A stretch of DNA of 64,000 bases, taken from contig CAZNMY010000001.1 in assembly GCA_964574325.1 (NCBI GenBank), forward strand, positions 62,001 through 126,000. Direction: 5' to 3'. This document shows positions 34,528 through 43,293 of the stretch, piece by piece. The stretch comes from CAMDPA01 sp964574325 (GTDB lineage Bacteria; Pseudomonadota; Alphaproteobacteria; Rhizobiales; Hyphomicrobiaceae). Made by a program: the position numbers and the translations under genes. The first letter of the stretch is position 1, and the number at the start of each line of letters is the position of its first letter. A model generated the notes under the pieces. That model did not search any database. It had not been told where the DNA came from and saw only the letters and a list, made by a program, of their open reading frames with translations.

Positions 34528-35553
34528 TCACTTCACCGCTCCCTTGTGCTTGTCAGGTCCTGGAATGAAGCCGTCGAGGCCCGCCAGAGTGCTGCCGTCG
34601 TATTTTTTCGTGATGGCTACGATCTCCTTGGAAATGGCGTCTGCCGCCGTCGTCAGTGCTCGTTCGTTGTTCAGCTTCAGCCCGGCGGAAAATGCCAATT
34701 GGACGATCCTGGTGATTTCCGGTACGTGCGGCACCGCTTTGGCCGCCGCGGCCAATTGTTTGCGCGCCCGATCGACACGCTGTGCCATTTCGAAGGCGTA
34801 GACATTCCTCGTCGTGGCCTTTCCGATCGAGCGCAGGCCGGTCTCGAGCTCGACGGCGAGACCGACGAGATAGAGCAAGCGCTTGCGCGCGGCGTTGGCC
34901 GGCACATTTTCCTTGCCCTTGGAGTGCCAGGTATTGTGGCGCACCTCGCCTTGCGACCACGCCACGAGATCGAATGCGCTGCCGGAGGGATGACCGCCTC
35001 TGTTCACGAGATCTTCGCGCGGTGTGAGGTGACAACCGTAGCAGTTCTTCGCCAACTGATAGAGCGAGGACGGTCTGATCATTCCCTTGGCATCGGCGAG
35101 CTGGAGCCGGGCGTTCTTCTCGGCCTTGCTTTCCGTCTTCTCGGTCTTGCCGCTGAATCCGCTGTGCACCTTGATCCAATCGGCACCGGCGCCGTGGCAG
35201 GACTCGCAGGAGATCCCTGCGATCGGCTGACTGCTGCCGCCGTTCTTCTGCACGGTATAATGGCAGTCGAGGCATACGCTGTCGGATCGAATGCGGGCGA
35301 TCCCCATCTTCTTCGCCATTTCGTCGGCTTGCTTGCGACGCGGCATTTCGCGAAAGGTCGTGAAATGGTGCGATGCCTTCCAGGTCTCAGCCTCCTTCGT
35401 GTGGCACTCTGCGCACGCGTTCGGACCGACGATCTTGGCCGGGTCGGATGCGATTGCTCCGCTCGTGGCGATGCCGGTGATCATCAGCATGCCGCCGACA
35501 AAGTGCATCGGCCAAGGAAGCACCGTGCGCCGGGATGAATCCTGTTGGTGCAT
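34528..35553 (-). CDS. 4-heme c-type cytochrome, c554-like
   Basis: A 341-residue exported cytochrome. The signal segment (about residues 11-36, ending AIAS) is followed by four CxxCH sites at C47, C94, C116 and C171. ACAECHTKEAETWKASHH is the pattern of cytochrome c554/c-prime-type tetraheme domains, in which the extra His can be a distal ligand. The C-terminal half (about residues 200-341) is helical and heme-free. ATG 35553 is chosen because the signal sequence begins there. It overlaps or abuts the flavoreductase gene end (35561). Likely a periplasmic electron carrier between the reductase or membrane b-type protein and the larger cytochromes. Confidence 0.87.
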   Translation of the reverse strand: MHQQDSSRRTVLPWPMHFVGGMLMITGIATSGAIASDPAKIVGPNACAECHTKEAETWKASHHFTTFREMPRRKQADEMAKKMGIARIRSDSVCLDCHYTVQKNGGSSQPIAGISCESCHGAGADWIKVHSGFSGKTEKTESKAEKNARLQLADAKGMIRPSSLYQLAKNCYGCHLTPREDLVNRGGHPSGSAFDLVAWSQGEVRHNTWHSKGKENVPANAARKRLLYLVGLAVELETGLRSIGKATTRNVYAFEMAQRVDRARKQLAAAAKAVPHVPEITRIVQLAFSAGLKLNNERALTTAADAISKEIVAITKKYDGSTLAGLDGFIPGPDKHKGAVK

Positions 35554-35560
35554 ATGCGCT

Positions 35561-36676
35561 CTATGGCTGTTGATGACGCGCCACCTTCGCTTCGGGGGTT
35601 GCGATAGCTCGCATGGAAGGTCCTCGCGGGATGTCGCCGGGACGGGAAACGGCCTCGTTCGACGGGCGATGAGCGATCGTCGACAGCCATCCGCTCGCCC
35701 GCGCCAGAATTCCGGCTTCGCCCGCGGACTTCTGCTGCGGCAGGAATGGATCCGCGTGACAGGTTGCGCCGACGCGCGATGCAATCGCCCGGATCGATTC
35801 CACCATCTCCGGAGCACCGCAGGCATAGACAACGTCGGACGGAAAAAGGCGCGGCAGGTAGTCTGTCGGCCGTCCCGGTCGCACAGCTGGTCGAAGGTTC
35901 TGCGGCGTGCTGCAAACCGGAACCACTTGCACATTGGGAAAGCGCGCGAGTTGTGCGAGAGCCGGTTCCATGTAGATCGCGTCGAGATTTCGGCCGCCTG
36001 AAATGATCATCATCAGACGGTCGGGCTTCTCGCGAAGGGCGGCGATGGCGACGGCCCAGATCGGCGCGAAACCGGTATTGGTCGCGATCAGGATCATCCG
36101 GCTTTCGAGATTCGCCCGGAAGTGCGCGGAGCCGAATGGTCCCGTCAGCTCGACCCGATGTCCGAGTGAGATGCGCTTGCCGAGTGCGGCGGTGACGCGG
36201 CCTCGCTTCATGCGCCGGACATGGAACCAGATCTCGCCGGGTTGCTGATTGCTCCAGACAGGATAGGTGATGCTGAAGGGACGGCTCGGATAGCCGTGGA
36301 AACGCACGTAGGCGAATTGTCCGGCATGATGAGGCAATGCGCGCTCCGTCGTGACGCCCACCTCCATCACCTCGCGTGACAGCGGACGCAGGGACGTCAG
36401 CACGCCTTCGATGGATCGGACATCCGCGGCGTGATCTCTCGCCACCACGGCGTCACCAACGACCCTCGCCTGGCACGCATGAACCGTTCCCGGCTCGGAA
36501 CCCTCGCCGCCGTTCACTCGGCCCGAAACGAGGCGTACGCGGCATGTCCCGCAAAAGCCGCTGCGGCAATTGAAGGGCAGGTCGATGCCATTGCCGAGGG
36601 CTGCGTCCAGCAGCAGATCACCTGCCGCTGCCAGAAAGCTCCTGCCGTCGACGGTGATATGACTATGCATGGTCAT
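35561..36676 (-). CDS. [2Fe-2S] ferredoxin-domain flavoreductase
   Basis: A 371-residue electron-transfer protein. An N-terminal plant-type ferredoxin domain (about residues 5-90) carries cluster Cys 37, 42, 45 and 68 (NCRSGFCGTC and HACQ). An FAD-binding barrel follows with RPFSITYP (about residue 137) and an NAD-binding domain with ATNTGFAPIWAVA and VYACGAPEMVESI. The C-terminal 50 residues are unusual and basic. It resembles oxygenase reductases and NqrF-type modules and would move electrons between NAD(P)H and the cytochromes. First gene of the minus-strand set 36676 to 31262. It has no signal peptide, so it probably works on the cytoplasmic face. Confidence 0.88.
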   Translation of the reverse strand: MTMHSHITVDGRSFLAAAGDLLLDAALGNGIDLPFNCRSGFCGTCRVRLVSGRVNGGEGSEPGTVHACQARVVGDAVVARDHAADVRSIEGVLTSLRPLSREVMEVGVTTERALPHHAGQFAYVRFHGYPSRPFSITYPVWSNQQPGEIWFHVRRMKRGRVTAALGKRISLGHRVELTGPFGSAHFRANLESRMILIATNTGFAPIWAVAIAALREKPDRLMMIISGGRNLDAIYMEPALAQLARFPNVQVVPVCSTPQNLRPAVRPGRPTDYLPRLFPSDVVYACGAPEMVESIRAIASRVGATCHADPFLPQQKSAGEAGILARASGWLSTIAHRPSNEAVSRPGDIPRGPSMRAIATPEAKVARHQQP

Positions 36677-37405
36677 GGTTCCTACTCGGTCGAGACCATG
36701 TGGTCAGGTGTGCCAGGCAAGCGTGCCCAAAACCGATTCGATGATCCGGAGGTGCGCAGAAATGCTCGTTTCGCCGGACGGGGAATGTGCCTGACGTGTC
36801 GGGCTCGTTTTCGTCGGATATCGTGAGAATTGAAGATGGGCGCGCATCGGTGCTCGAGAAGTTGATAAATGTACGCGACATGTATCGTGCCGTTCTGCAG
36901 GGTTTTGCTGATGATCGTGAAAACGATCTGCTGATCATCAAGCCATGGCATGTCAATTGGGTGGAAAATGCGGCATTGAATGAAGTGAAACACCCGTTTC
37001 TCGGCTCGGCGGGAATGAGCAGTTTTAGTAGTGCGATGACACGGCTCCGCTGCTGAAACTCGGTCGTGGGGGCGCAAGAATTCGTCTGGTTGGTTTTCTC
37101 CGGCATCGAACGGATTCGTCGGTCGCGACTCTGTGTCGCTGATTAGTGTTATGAATTCGCTGAAATTATTTCATATTGTTACTGTTATAAATTGAAATAT
37201 AGCGAGATGGAATAAAACTGATCGAGCATTATGAGGGGGGGATTTATCGTTTTATCGATATTTTTATATCGAATGGCCTGTTTCGTGCCTCATTTATCCT
37301 GTCAGTTGCCCGAATATTTGGTTTTGCCGTCCGCACGGGGGTGCGCTTCGTGATCGCGTGAGTCAGATCAATGGATGACGCCCGGTCGTCCGAAGGGGAA
37401 GAGTT
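36677..37405. other. 729-bp AT-rich divergent regulatory region
   Basis: No convincing gene. Short frames such as 36787-37056 (plus, 89 codons) lack a ribosome binding site and any family. The stretch 37130-37300 is markedly AT-rich against the GC-rich window and lies between the divergent flavoreductase and 5-heme operons. A perfect palindrome TCGATAT-TTTT-ATATCGA lies at 37255-37272. Promoters for both operons and binding sites for a regulator are expected here. Confidence 0.6.
37255..37272. promoter_or_regulatory. palindrome upstream of the 5-heme cytochrome gene
   Basis: TCGATAT-TTTT-ATATCGA is a 7-bp-arm palindrome in the AT-rich gap, 134 bp before the cytochrome start. It is a plausible operator or upstream promoter element. 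Confidence 0.35.
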
Positions 37406-39373
37406 ATGCGTGGAGTTGCGAGGTTCGGTTTCACCATGGCGATGGTGAGCAGCGTCATTATGTGTGCAGTTCCGAAGACGCAATTCGTTCTGAATGCCAA
37501 AGGTCAAAATGCCGATGACCGGAATGCGGGCAGAAAGAGCGGTTCGAACGCCGCGCTCGATGCCCTCGTGCGGGAGGACGAAGCACGACGCGCGCGCGCG
37601 GCAAAGGCGGGAACGCAGACCGAAGGCAAGCCGGCTTTGTCCGATGGCGCCAAGGCGGCCGCCCACGGTGAGGTCATCATTCTCAAAGAGGCAGCGAAAG
37701 CGTCGAAGGGAAAGCAAGCTCCCATTCCCGCGGTCGACGAGGAAACCCTCTCGCTCTTTCCCACGGCCGCTCAATGTGGCCAGTGCCACAAGCAGATCTA
37801 CGACGAGTGGTCGTCGTCACAGCATGCGTATGCGTCGATTTCGCCGATGTTTCACGCCTTCGAGCAGAAGTTCCAACAGTTGACGCAAGGAACGGTCGGG
37901 ACATTCTGCGTGCGATGCCACAGCCAAGTCGGCACCCAGCTCGGCGAGAAGCGGGAAACGCCGCTGTGGGAGCGCAGCCAGATCTCGCGCGAAGGCGTGA
38001 CGTGCATCACGTGCCACCGCGTCAAGGAGCAGTACGGCAAGGTCAACGGCGAGCGGCGAGTGGAGCCGGGCAAGATCTACGAGCCGGTCTACGGGAGCGG
38101 CGAAAAGAGCGTGCTCAAGGATATTCTCGCCGACAAGGACACCTACTCCGTCAAGACCAGCAAGGAGGGGCGGGGAACGGACATCCACAACGGGATGATG
38201 ACCAATCCCCAGATCACGAAGTCCGAGTTCTGCGTGAGTTGCCATCAGGTGGCGGTGAATCTCGGCATCAAGCTCGAGATCGTATGGGATCAGTATCGCG
38301 ATAGCCCGGCACGCGACAAAGGCGTGTCATGCCAGGATTGCCACATGGGCAAAGTTCCCGGCAAGCCCGAGGGCTACGCCACGGCGCCTTCGGCAATCGT
38401 CGGAGGCAAGGAGATCAACCCCCGGCGCCGGCACGCAAATCACAGTTTCATAGGGCCGGGATATTCCATCGCCCATCCAGGCATCTTTCCGCACAATACC
38501 AAGTCGCAGAATGTCAGCATCAAGGACTGGATGCAGTTCGACTGGCGCGCCGGTTGGGGCACCAGCGCGTTCGAGCGAAAGGCTGCCGGCGCCAAGGGTA
38601 AAGCGGTTTTCCCCGCACGCTGGAAAGATAGCCTCGACCGCGAAGATGCGCGGCAGATCATCGACGAGAATCTGGTGAAGCTCGACGAGCGCTACAAGCT
38701 CCGCCGTCAGGTCCTGGAGAACAGCGCGAAGGTCGATGGCCCCTTCATCTCCACCGCGGCGAAAGTCGGCAGTCCACTGTCGTTTTCCTACAGGATCAAA
38801 AATCTCAATTCCGGGCACAATCTTCCGTCGGGCTCGCTCGGCGCGCAGCCGCAGATCTGGGTGAACGTCGCCTTGATCGACCCCGACGGCCGGAACGTGT
38901 GGGAGACCGGCTATCTCGACCGGAACGGCGATCTCGCCGACCTGCACAGCCTCGAGGTGGCCGCCGGTCGGATCAAGGCAGACCAGCAGCTCGTGAACTT
39001 CCAGACCAAGTTCCTGACGACGAATGTGAAGGGCACGGATCGTGAAATGTACCTGCCGGTCAATTTCGACATCGATCCGCTACCGCATCTGAGGCCGCCG
39101 CAGATCCCGACGTCGGTGCTCAATCATCCGCCGCTCGTGCGCATGGAAAACCACTCGCTGCCGCCACTGGGCGAAAAGACCGCCAGCTATCAGGTGCCTG
39201 CAAATCTGATCAGGAAGCCTGGAAAATACCGCCTCGCGTTCCGCCTGCGCAGCCGCGCCGAGCCGATCTATTTCATGCGTTTCGTGGGGGCCACAAAGGA
39301 GATGGAGCGCCGCATGAACGAGCGGATGATGAGCTTCAAATCCTTCACGACCGAATTCGAGATCAAGCCTTGA
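37406..39373 (+). CDS. 5-heme c-type cytochrome (c554/HAO-like region)
   Basis: A 655-residue exported cytochrome with a signal-like N-terminus (residues 1-24) and a low-complexity basic or Ala-rich stretch (30-105). Five CxxCH motifs are at C124, C168, C200, C276 and C309, all in the first half. Beyond residue about 430 a beta-rich domain follows (LSFSYRIKNLNSGHNLPSGS, QIWVNVALIDPDG) and the C-terminus REMYLPVNFD to FTTEFEIKP. That pairing of heme head and beta-domain is not a family I can name; the heme half resembles c554/NapC-like periplasmic redox proteins. Its stop overlaps or abuts the outer-membrane protein gene. Confidence 0.85.
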   Translation: MRGVARFGFTMAMVSSVIMCAVPKTQFVLNAKGQNADDRNAGRKSGSNAALDALVREDEARRARAAKAGTQTEGKPALSDGAKAAAHGEVIILKEAAKASKGKQAPIPAVDEETLSLFPTAAQCGQCHKQIYDEWSSSQHAYASISPMFHAFEQKFQQLTQGTVGTFCVRCHSQVGTQLGEKRETPLWERSQISREGVTCITCHRVKEQYGKVNGERRVEPGKIYEPVYGSGEKSVLKDILADKDTYSVKTSKEGRGTDIHNGMMTNPQITKSEFCVSCHQVAVNLGIKLEIVWDQYRDSPARDKGVSCQDCHMGKVPGKPEGYATAPSAIVGGKEINPRRRHANHSFIGPGYSIAHPGIFPHNTKSQNVSIKDWMQFDWRAGWGTSAFERKAAGAKGKAVFPARWKDSLDREDARQIIDENLVKLDERYKLRRQVLENSAKVDGPFISTAAKVGSPLSFSYRIKNLNSGHNLPSGSLGAQPQIWVNVALIDPDGRNVWETGYLDRNGDLADLHSLEVAAGRIKADQQLVNFQTKFLTTNVKGTDREMYLPVNFDIDPLPHLRPPQIPTSVLNHPPLVRMENHSLPPLGEKTASYQVPANLIRKPGKYRLAFRLRSRAEPIYFMRFVGATKEMERRMNERMMSFKSFTTEFEIKP

Positions 39374-39444
39374 TGCGTCGAGGGAGAGAGCGCCGTTGTG
39401 GCCCCGGGCGATGCTCGAAGCCAATTCCGACGAGGAGTGCAGAC

Positions 39445-41082
39445 TTGTCCTTCACCTCGAAAAATCAGCCTGCCCGGCGTGCCCGTTCCGTGTCGATGCA
39501 TCTTATCCTGATGGCAGCCGGTCAGTGCGGCATCGCGATCTCGGCGGTGCCGGCGGCGGGCCAATCCAGCGGCGCGGGTTGGACGACACAGATCTTCACA
39601 GCCCCACGGCAAGCTCCAACCGACATCCGCGCGGGAGCGCAGTACCTGGGGGCTGCCGCCGACAAGCAGAACGGCGACAAGACCGCGAAGCGTGCGGCGG
39701 GCAAGGGGAGTGCCACGGCTGCCAAGGACGAGCATTTCCAGCCTGATCCGCAGTACGATAAGAACTTCGATCCCAAAGCGCAGATCGACATCTACGGCCC
39801 GAAGGTCGAGATCGACACGCCGCGGCCACCGATCGAGATCGGTCGTCCGCAATACACGTCGGGCGCATACGACGAGAGCAGCACGATTTTCGGCCAATTG
39901 AATCCGCTTCTGCCCGGTCTCGCCGTCTATGGCGATTGGCGGACGGCGGTAGCCTTCAATCGAAACAACGGCAAGGAGATCGCTCAGGTCGCGACGCGGC
40001 TCAACGTCGATGTCGACGTGAAGCTCACCGGCACCGAGCGTATCCATGCCTTCTTCGCGCCGATCCAGAAGAACAACGCCGCGTTCACCCGGTTCGAGTT
40101 CGGCGGGGCAGACGGTAATCGCCGTTTCAACGGCGAGTTCGACCCGAACCCGCAGACCCTGTTCTTCGAGGGAGACCTCGGCTCGATCTATTCCGGCTTC
40201 TCCGGCCGACAGGCGGGGTTCGATCTCCCGTTCACGGTCGGGCTGTTCCCGCTCTTCCTGCAGAACGGCATCTGGGCCAACGATGCGATACTCGGCGGCG
40301 CGGTCAGCCTGCCGGCGAAGAATTCCGCGAAGCTCGGCCTGCCCAACTTCGACGTCACTTTTTTCGGCGCATTCGACAACGTCAACAATGCGGGCATCCT
40401 CGGGCCCGACAACAACAACGCCAATGTCTATGGTGTGACCACGTTCATCGACGCATTCGGCGGTTACATCGAGGCGGGTTACGGACTCCTTCAAGGCGTG
40501 AGCGAAAGGGTCGCCGGGCAGCTCACGAGCTTCGTCACGGCCGCCTACACGCGGCGTTACGCCAACACGATTTCCAACTCGACGCGTGTGTTCGCGAACT
40601 TCGGCAACGGCAAGCAAGATGAAGGCTTAGCCATCATTTCGGAGAACAGCCTCATATCCGGGCTGTCCAGCACATTCATACCGTACGCGAATTTCTTCGT
40701 TGGCTTCGGCAATCCCCAACCGCTGGTCGACGGCAACGGAGCGGGCATCCTCAAGAACGTCGGGATCAACTTCGAAACCGACGCCCTGACCGGCTATCCC
40801 AAGCTCAACGACACCGGCTCCAATGCCTTCGGTGGCGCGATCGGCCTGCAATATCTCTTCAATCTGGATCAGCAGTTGGTGTTCGAGATGGCGACCGTGC
40901 AGCCCTTCGGCGACCCGCTCGCAGGGATCGGCGCCGCGCGCCGGCAGTATGCGCTCGGCGTCCGTTATCAGGTTCCGATCACGAGGGCGTGGCTGTTTCG
41001 CGCCGACGCCACCTACCAGATCACCGAGGGCGTGGCAGATGACAACATGGGGGTCAGGTTCGAGGTGCGCCGCAAGTTCTGA
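39445..41082 (+). CDS. outer-membrane beta-barrel protein
   Basis: About 545 residues. A TTG start at 39445 is favoured: GAGGAG lies 7 bases before it and it gives a basic signal peptide start (KNQPARRARSVSMHLIL) cleaved near AAGQ. A proline/Asp-rich linker (QIDIYGPKVEIDTPRPPIE) precedes alternating amphipathic strands (for example YGDWRTAVAFNRNNGK and WLFRADATYQITEG). It ends in RRKF, with the C-terminal Phe used for barrel insertion. Adjacent multiheme genes suggest a porin in which a cytochrome could sit, as in porin-cytochrome conduits, but there is no clear MtrB/PioB similarity. A plain porin or phenolic uptake channel is the alternative. Confidence 0.75.
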   Translation: MSFTSKNQPARRARSVSMHLILMAAGQCGIAISAVPAAGQSSGAGWTTQIFTAPRQAPTDIRAGAQYLGAAADKQNGDKTAKRAAGKGSATAAKDEHFQPDPQYDKNFDPKAQIDIYGPKVEIDTPRPPIEIGRPQYTSGAYDESSTIFGQLNPLLPGLAVYGDWRTAVAFNRNNGKEIAQVATRLNVDVDVKLTGTERIHAFFAPIQKNNAAFTRFEFGGADGNRRFNGEFDPNPQTLFFEGDLGSIYSGFSGRQAGFDLPFTVGLFPLFLQNGIWANDAILGGAVSLPAKNSAKLGLPNFDVTFFGAFDNVNNAGILGPDNNNANVYGVTTFIDAFGGYIEAGYGLLQGVSERVAGQLTSFVTAAYTRRYANTISNSTRVFANFGNGKQDEGLAIISENSLISGLSSTFIPYANFFVGFGNPQPLVDGNGAGILKNVGINFETDALTGYPKLNDTGSNAFGGAIGLQYLFNLDQQLVFEMATVQPFGDPLAGIGAARRQYALGVRYQVPITRAWLFRADATYQITEGVADDNMGVRFEVRRKF

Positions 41083-41118
41083 CCGATCGCCGATGCCGAG
41101 AAGACGTGAGGTGACGCC

Positions 41119-41637
41119 ATGAAAATCCAAACGGCATTCCCGTACAGGAAGCTGGACCGCAACGGCCGACGCATCGTGTTGACGCTGATCGCGGCGATTG
41201 CAGCGCCATTTCTGCTGGCGATGCTCGTTTCGGCGCTGCGTCAGGCTCGCATGCCGTCCGTCTCGGAGCCCTCGATCACATACACCGGAGCGCTTTCGCA
41301 ATCAGCGCCGCGTGTGCGTCAGGGGGGGGAGATCCTATCGCGCCTCGAGAATTACGCGCGTTTCATCGAAACGGAGACGCCGGCTGCTGCGGCCGCACCG
41401 CGCGAACTGCTGCCGGATGTGAACACGATGATGGATCGGCTGACTGCTCGCCTCGAAGCATCGCCGGATGATGCCACGGGATGGCGGATGCTGGGGTGGT
41501 CCAACTTCCACTTGGAACGTTATGAGCAGGCCGCTGTTGCCTACGCGAAGGCGCTGGAACTCGAGCCGACTTCCGAAGAGCTCAGGCTCTCGTATGAAGA
41601 GGCGGTCGCGAAGGCTTCGCGGCCGCGCGAGCCGTAG
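41119..41637 (+). CDS. membrane-anchored TPR protein, CcmI/CycH-like
   Basis: A 172-residue protein. One N-terminal helix (about residues 18-40, RRIVLTLIAAIAAPFLLAML) is followed by a linker and a TPR-type region: VNTMMDRLTARLEASPDDATG, WRMLGWSNFHLERYEQAAVA, YAKALELEP. This matches the periplasmic TPR domain of CcmI/CycH, which presents apocytochrome c for heme attachment. Length is half that of full CcmI. It follows the barrel gene by 36 bp and probably helps mature the multiheme cytochromes of this locus. An unrelated TPR scaffold is the alternative. Confidence 0.75.
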   Translation: MKIQTAFPYRKLDRNGRRIVLTLIAAIAAPFLLAMLVSALRQARMPSVSEPSITYTGALSQSAPRVRQGGEILSRLENYARFIETETPAAAAAPRELLPDVNTMMDRLTARLEASPDDATGWRMLGWSNFHLERYEQAAVAYAKALELEPTSEELRLSYEEAVAKASRPREP

Positions 41638-41695
41638 TCGGCACCGCGACATGGTCCGGCGACAGCCGTGTTCAATTCAGATTTGGAGACGACAG

Positions 41696-42751
41696 ATGCA
41701 AGTGACCGCACGTCTTCGCTCTCTGGTCACGGCTGTGCCTCCGCATGTGCTGACGCAAGCCGAAATCGCAGAGCGTACGCGGCGCATGTTCGGCCTGCGT
41801 ATGCCCGAGTTCGAGCGGATAGCAGCGGTGTTCGAGACGGCTGGGATCGAGACGCGCCACGCGGTCAGGCCGGGTGAATGGTATGAGGCTGCGCACGACT
41901 GGAGTGATCGCTCAGCCGTTTATCTCGAGGGGGCGACCGAACTCTTCGTCGACAGCGCGCGCCGGGCGATCGCCGAGGCGGGCCTTGCTGCAAGCGACAT
42001 CGACACGGTCGTCACCGTCTCATCGACGGGCGTCGCGACGCCGGGCATCGAGGCGAGAGCGTTCGCGCGCCTGGGGTTGTCGCCTCGTGTCTCTCGCGTT
42101 CCCGTATTCGGCCTGGGGTGTGCCGGCGGCGTCACCGGCCTCTCGATCGCTGCGCGGCTGGCGGTCGCGAGACCCGGCAGCAATGTTCTGCTCGTGGCGG
42201 TGGAGTTGTGCACGCTCGCGGTCCGGCTCGATCGGTTGACCAAGGCCAACGTGGTCGCATTGGCTCTGTTCGGCGACGGCGCTGCCGCTGCGGTCGTCAG
42301 TGCCGCGCCCGGTGGTCTCGCCAGCATCGCCGACGCCGGCGAGCACACATGGTCCGACACGCTCGACATCATGGGGTGGAGCGTCGATGCCATCGGCTTC
42401 GGCGTGATCTTCGACCGCTCTATTCCGTGTTTCGCCGGCGCGCACCTCGAGGCCGCAGTGGACGCGCTCCTCGCGGGACAAGCACAGACACGCAGCAATA
42501 TCCACCGCTTCATCTGCCATCCAGGAGGGCGAAAGGTGATCGAGGCGGTCGAGTGTGCCCTGGCGCTGCCGACCGGCCGTCTCGATGTGGAACGCGCCGT
42601 GCTTTCGCGCTTCGGCAACATGTCGGCGCCGACCGCATTGTTCGTTCTTCAGGCAGTGCTCGACGGCGGGTTGCCCGACCGCGCTTTGTTGATGGCGCTG
42701 GGGCCGGGCTTCACGCTGAGCACCGTGACACTCGAGGCAACGGCGGCATGA
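41696..42751 (+). CDS. type III polyketide synthase
   Basis: A 351-residue chalcone-synthase-superfamily enzyme that condenses malonyl-CoA units on an acyl-CoA starter. The catalytic triad is visible: Cys142 in GLGCAGG, His275 in ICHPGGRK, and Asn308 in RFGNMSAP. Bacterial relatives make alkylresorcinols, alkylpyrones or phloroglucinols. ATG 41696 has TTGGAG about 8 bases upstream. Its stop overlaps the next gene by ATGA. It is 59 bp after the TPR gene, so co-transcription with the cytochrome operon is possible. Confidence 0.93.
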   Translation: MQVTARLRSLVTAVPPHVLTQAEIAERTRRMFGLRMPEFERIAAVFETAGIETRHAVRPGEWYEAAHDWSDRSAVYLEGATELFVDSARRAIAEAGLAASDIDTVVTVSSTGVATPGIEARAFARLGLSPRVSRVPVFGLGCAGGVTGLSIAARLAVARPGSNVLLVAVELCTLAVRLDRLTKANVVALALFGDGAAAAVVSAAPGGLASIADAGEHTWSDTLDIMGWSVDAIGFGVIFDRSIPCFAGAHLEAAVDALLAGQAQTRSNIHRFICHPGGRKVIEAVECALALPTGRLDVERAVLSRFGNMSAPTALFVLQAVLDGGLPDRALLMALGPGFTLSTVTLEATAA

Positions 42752-43293
42752 CGTTCATCGCAACAGGTCTCGATCCTATCGCCGTGACTGTGCTGAGCTT
42801 CGTCACGCTGCAGCGTCTGGGCGAGATGGTATTGGCGCAACGCAACACCGCCGCGCTCATCTCGAGCGGCGGTATAGAGCATGGCGCGGCCCATTATCCC
42901 TTCATCGTCGGCATGCACGCGGTCTGGCTGGGCGGCTTGTGGCTATCGGCGAGCGGGACGCCTCCGATGTGGCCGTGGCTCGCGGCTTTCCTCGTGCTTC
43001 AGGCGCTCAGGCTGTGGGTACTGGTGACCCTCGGCGGGCGCTGGACGACGCGTATCGTCATTCTGCCGGGGGTGCCGCTCGTGAGTGGGGGGCCTTATCG
43101 GTTTCTGTCGCATCCCAACTACGCAGTGGTGGCTGCGGAGATCCTGGTGTTGCCGGCGGCTTTCGGCCTGTGGGCTTACGCGGGTGCATTCTCGCTGCTG
43201 AATGCTCTGCTTTTGTCCTATCGCATTCGTGTCGAGGAGAACGCGCTGCGCCACGCAGGTGCCGACGACGACGACGACGGCGGTGGACGATGA
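42748..43293 (+). CDS. isoprenylcysteine carboxyl methyltransferase-like membrane enzyme
   Basis: A 181-residue membrane protein with about four helices and the ICMT/phospholipid-methyltransferase signature: GGPYRFLSHPNYAVVAAEIL (SAM-binding, His and Pro conserved) and a C-terminal RIRVEENAL. The C-terminus ends in a poly-Asp tract (ADDDDDGGGR). Homologues next to type III PKS genes methylate phenolic-lipid hydroxyls. Coupled to the PKS and to the MFS gene by ATGA overlaps at both ends, so it should act on the PKS product. Confidence 0.88.
   Translation: MTFIATGLDPIAVTVLSFVTLQRLGEMVLAQRNTAALISSGGIEHGAAHYPFIVGMHAVWLGGLWLSASGTPPMWPWLAAFLVLQALRLWVLVTLGGRWTTRIVILPGVPLVSGGPYRFLSHPNYAVVAAEILVLPAAFGLWAYAGAFSLLNALLLSYRIRVEENALRHAGADDDDDGGGR

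Noticed and set aside
36787..37056. 89-codon gene upstream of the cytochrome locus
   Set aside because: No ribosome binding site, no family and no conserved partner; the region reads better as an AT-rich regulatory gap.
31262..41637. Direct assignment of the locus to Mtr/Pio metal-oxidation systems
   Set aside because: Heme numbers, domain layout and partner genes do not match MtrABC or PioABC, and the barrel shows no clear similarity to MtrB; left as an unassigned electron-transfer locus.
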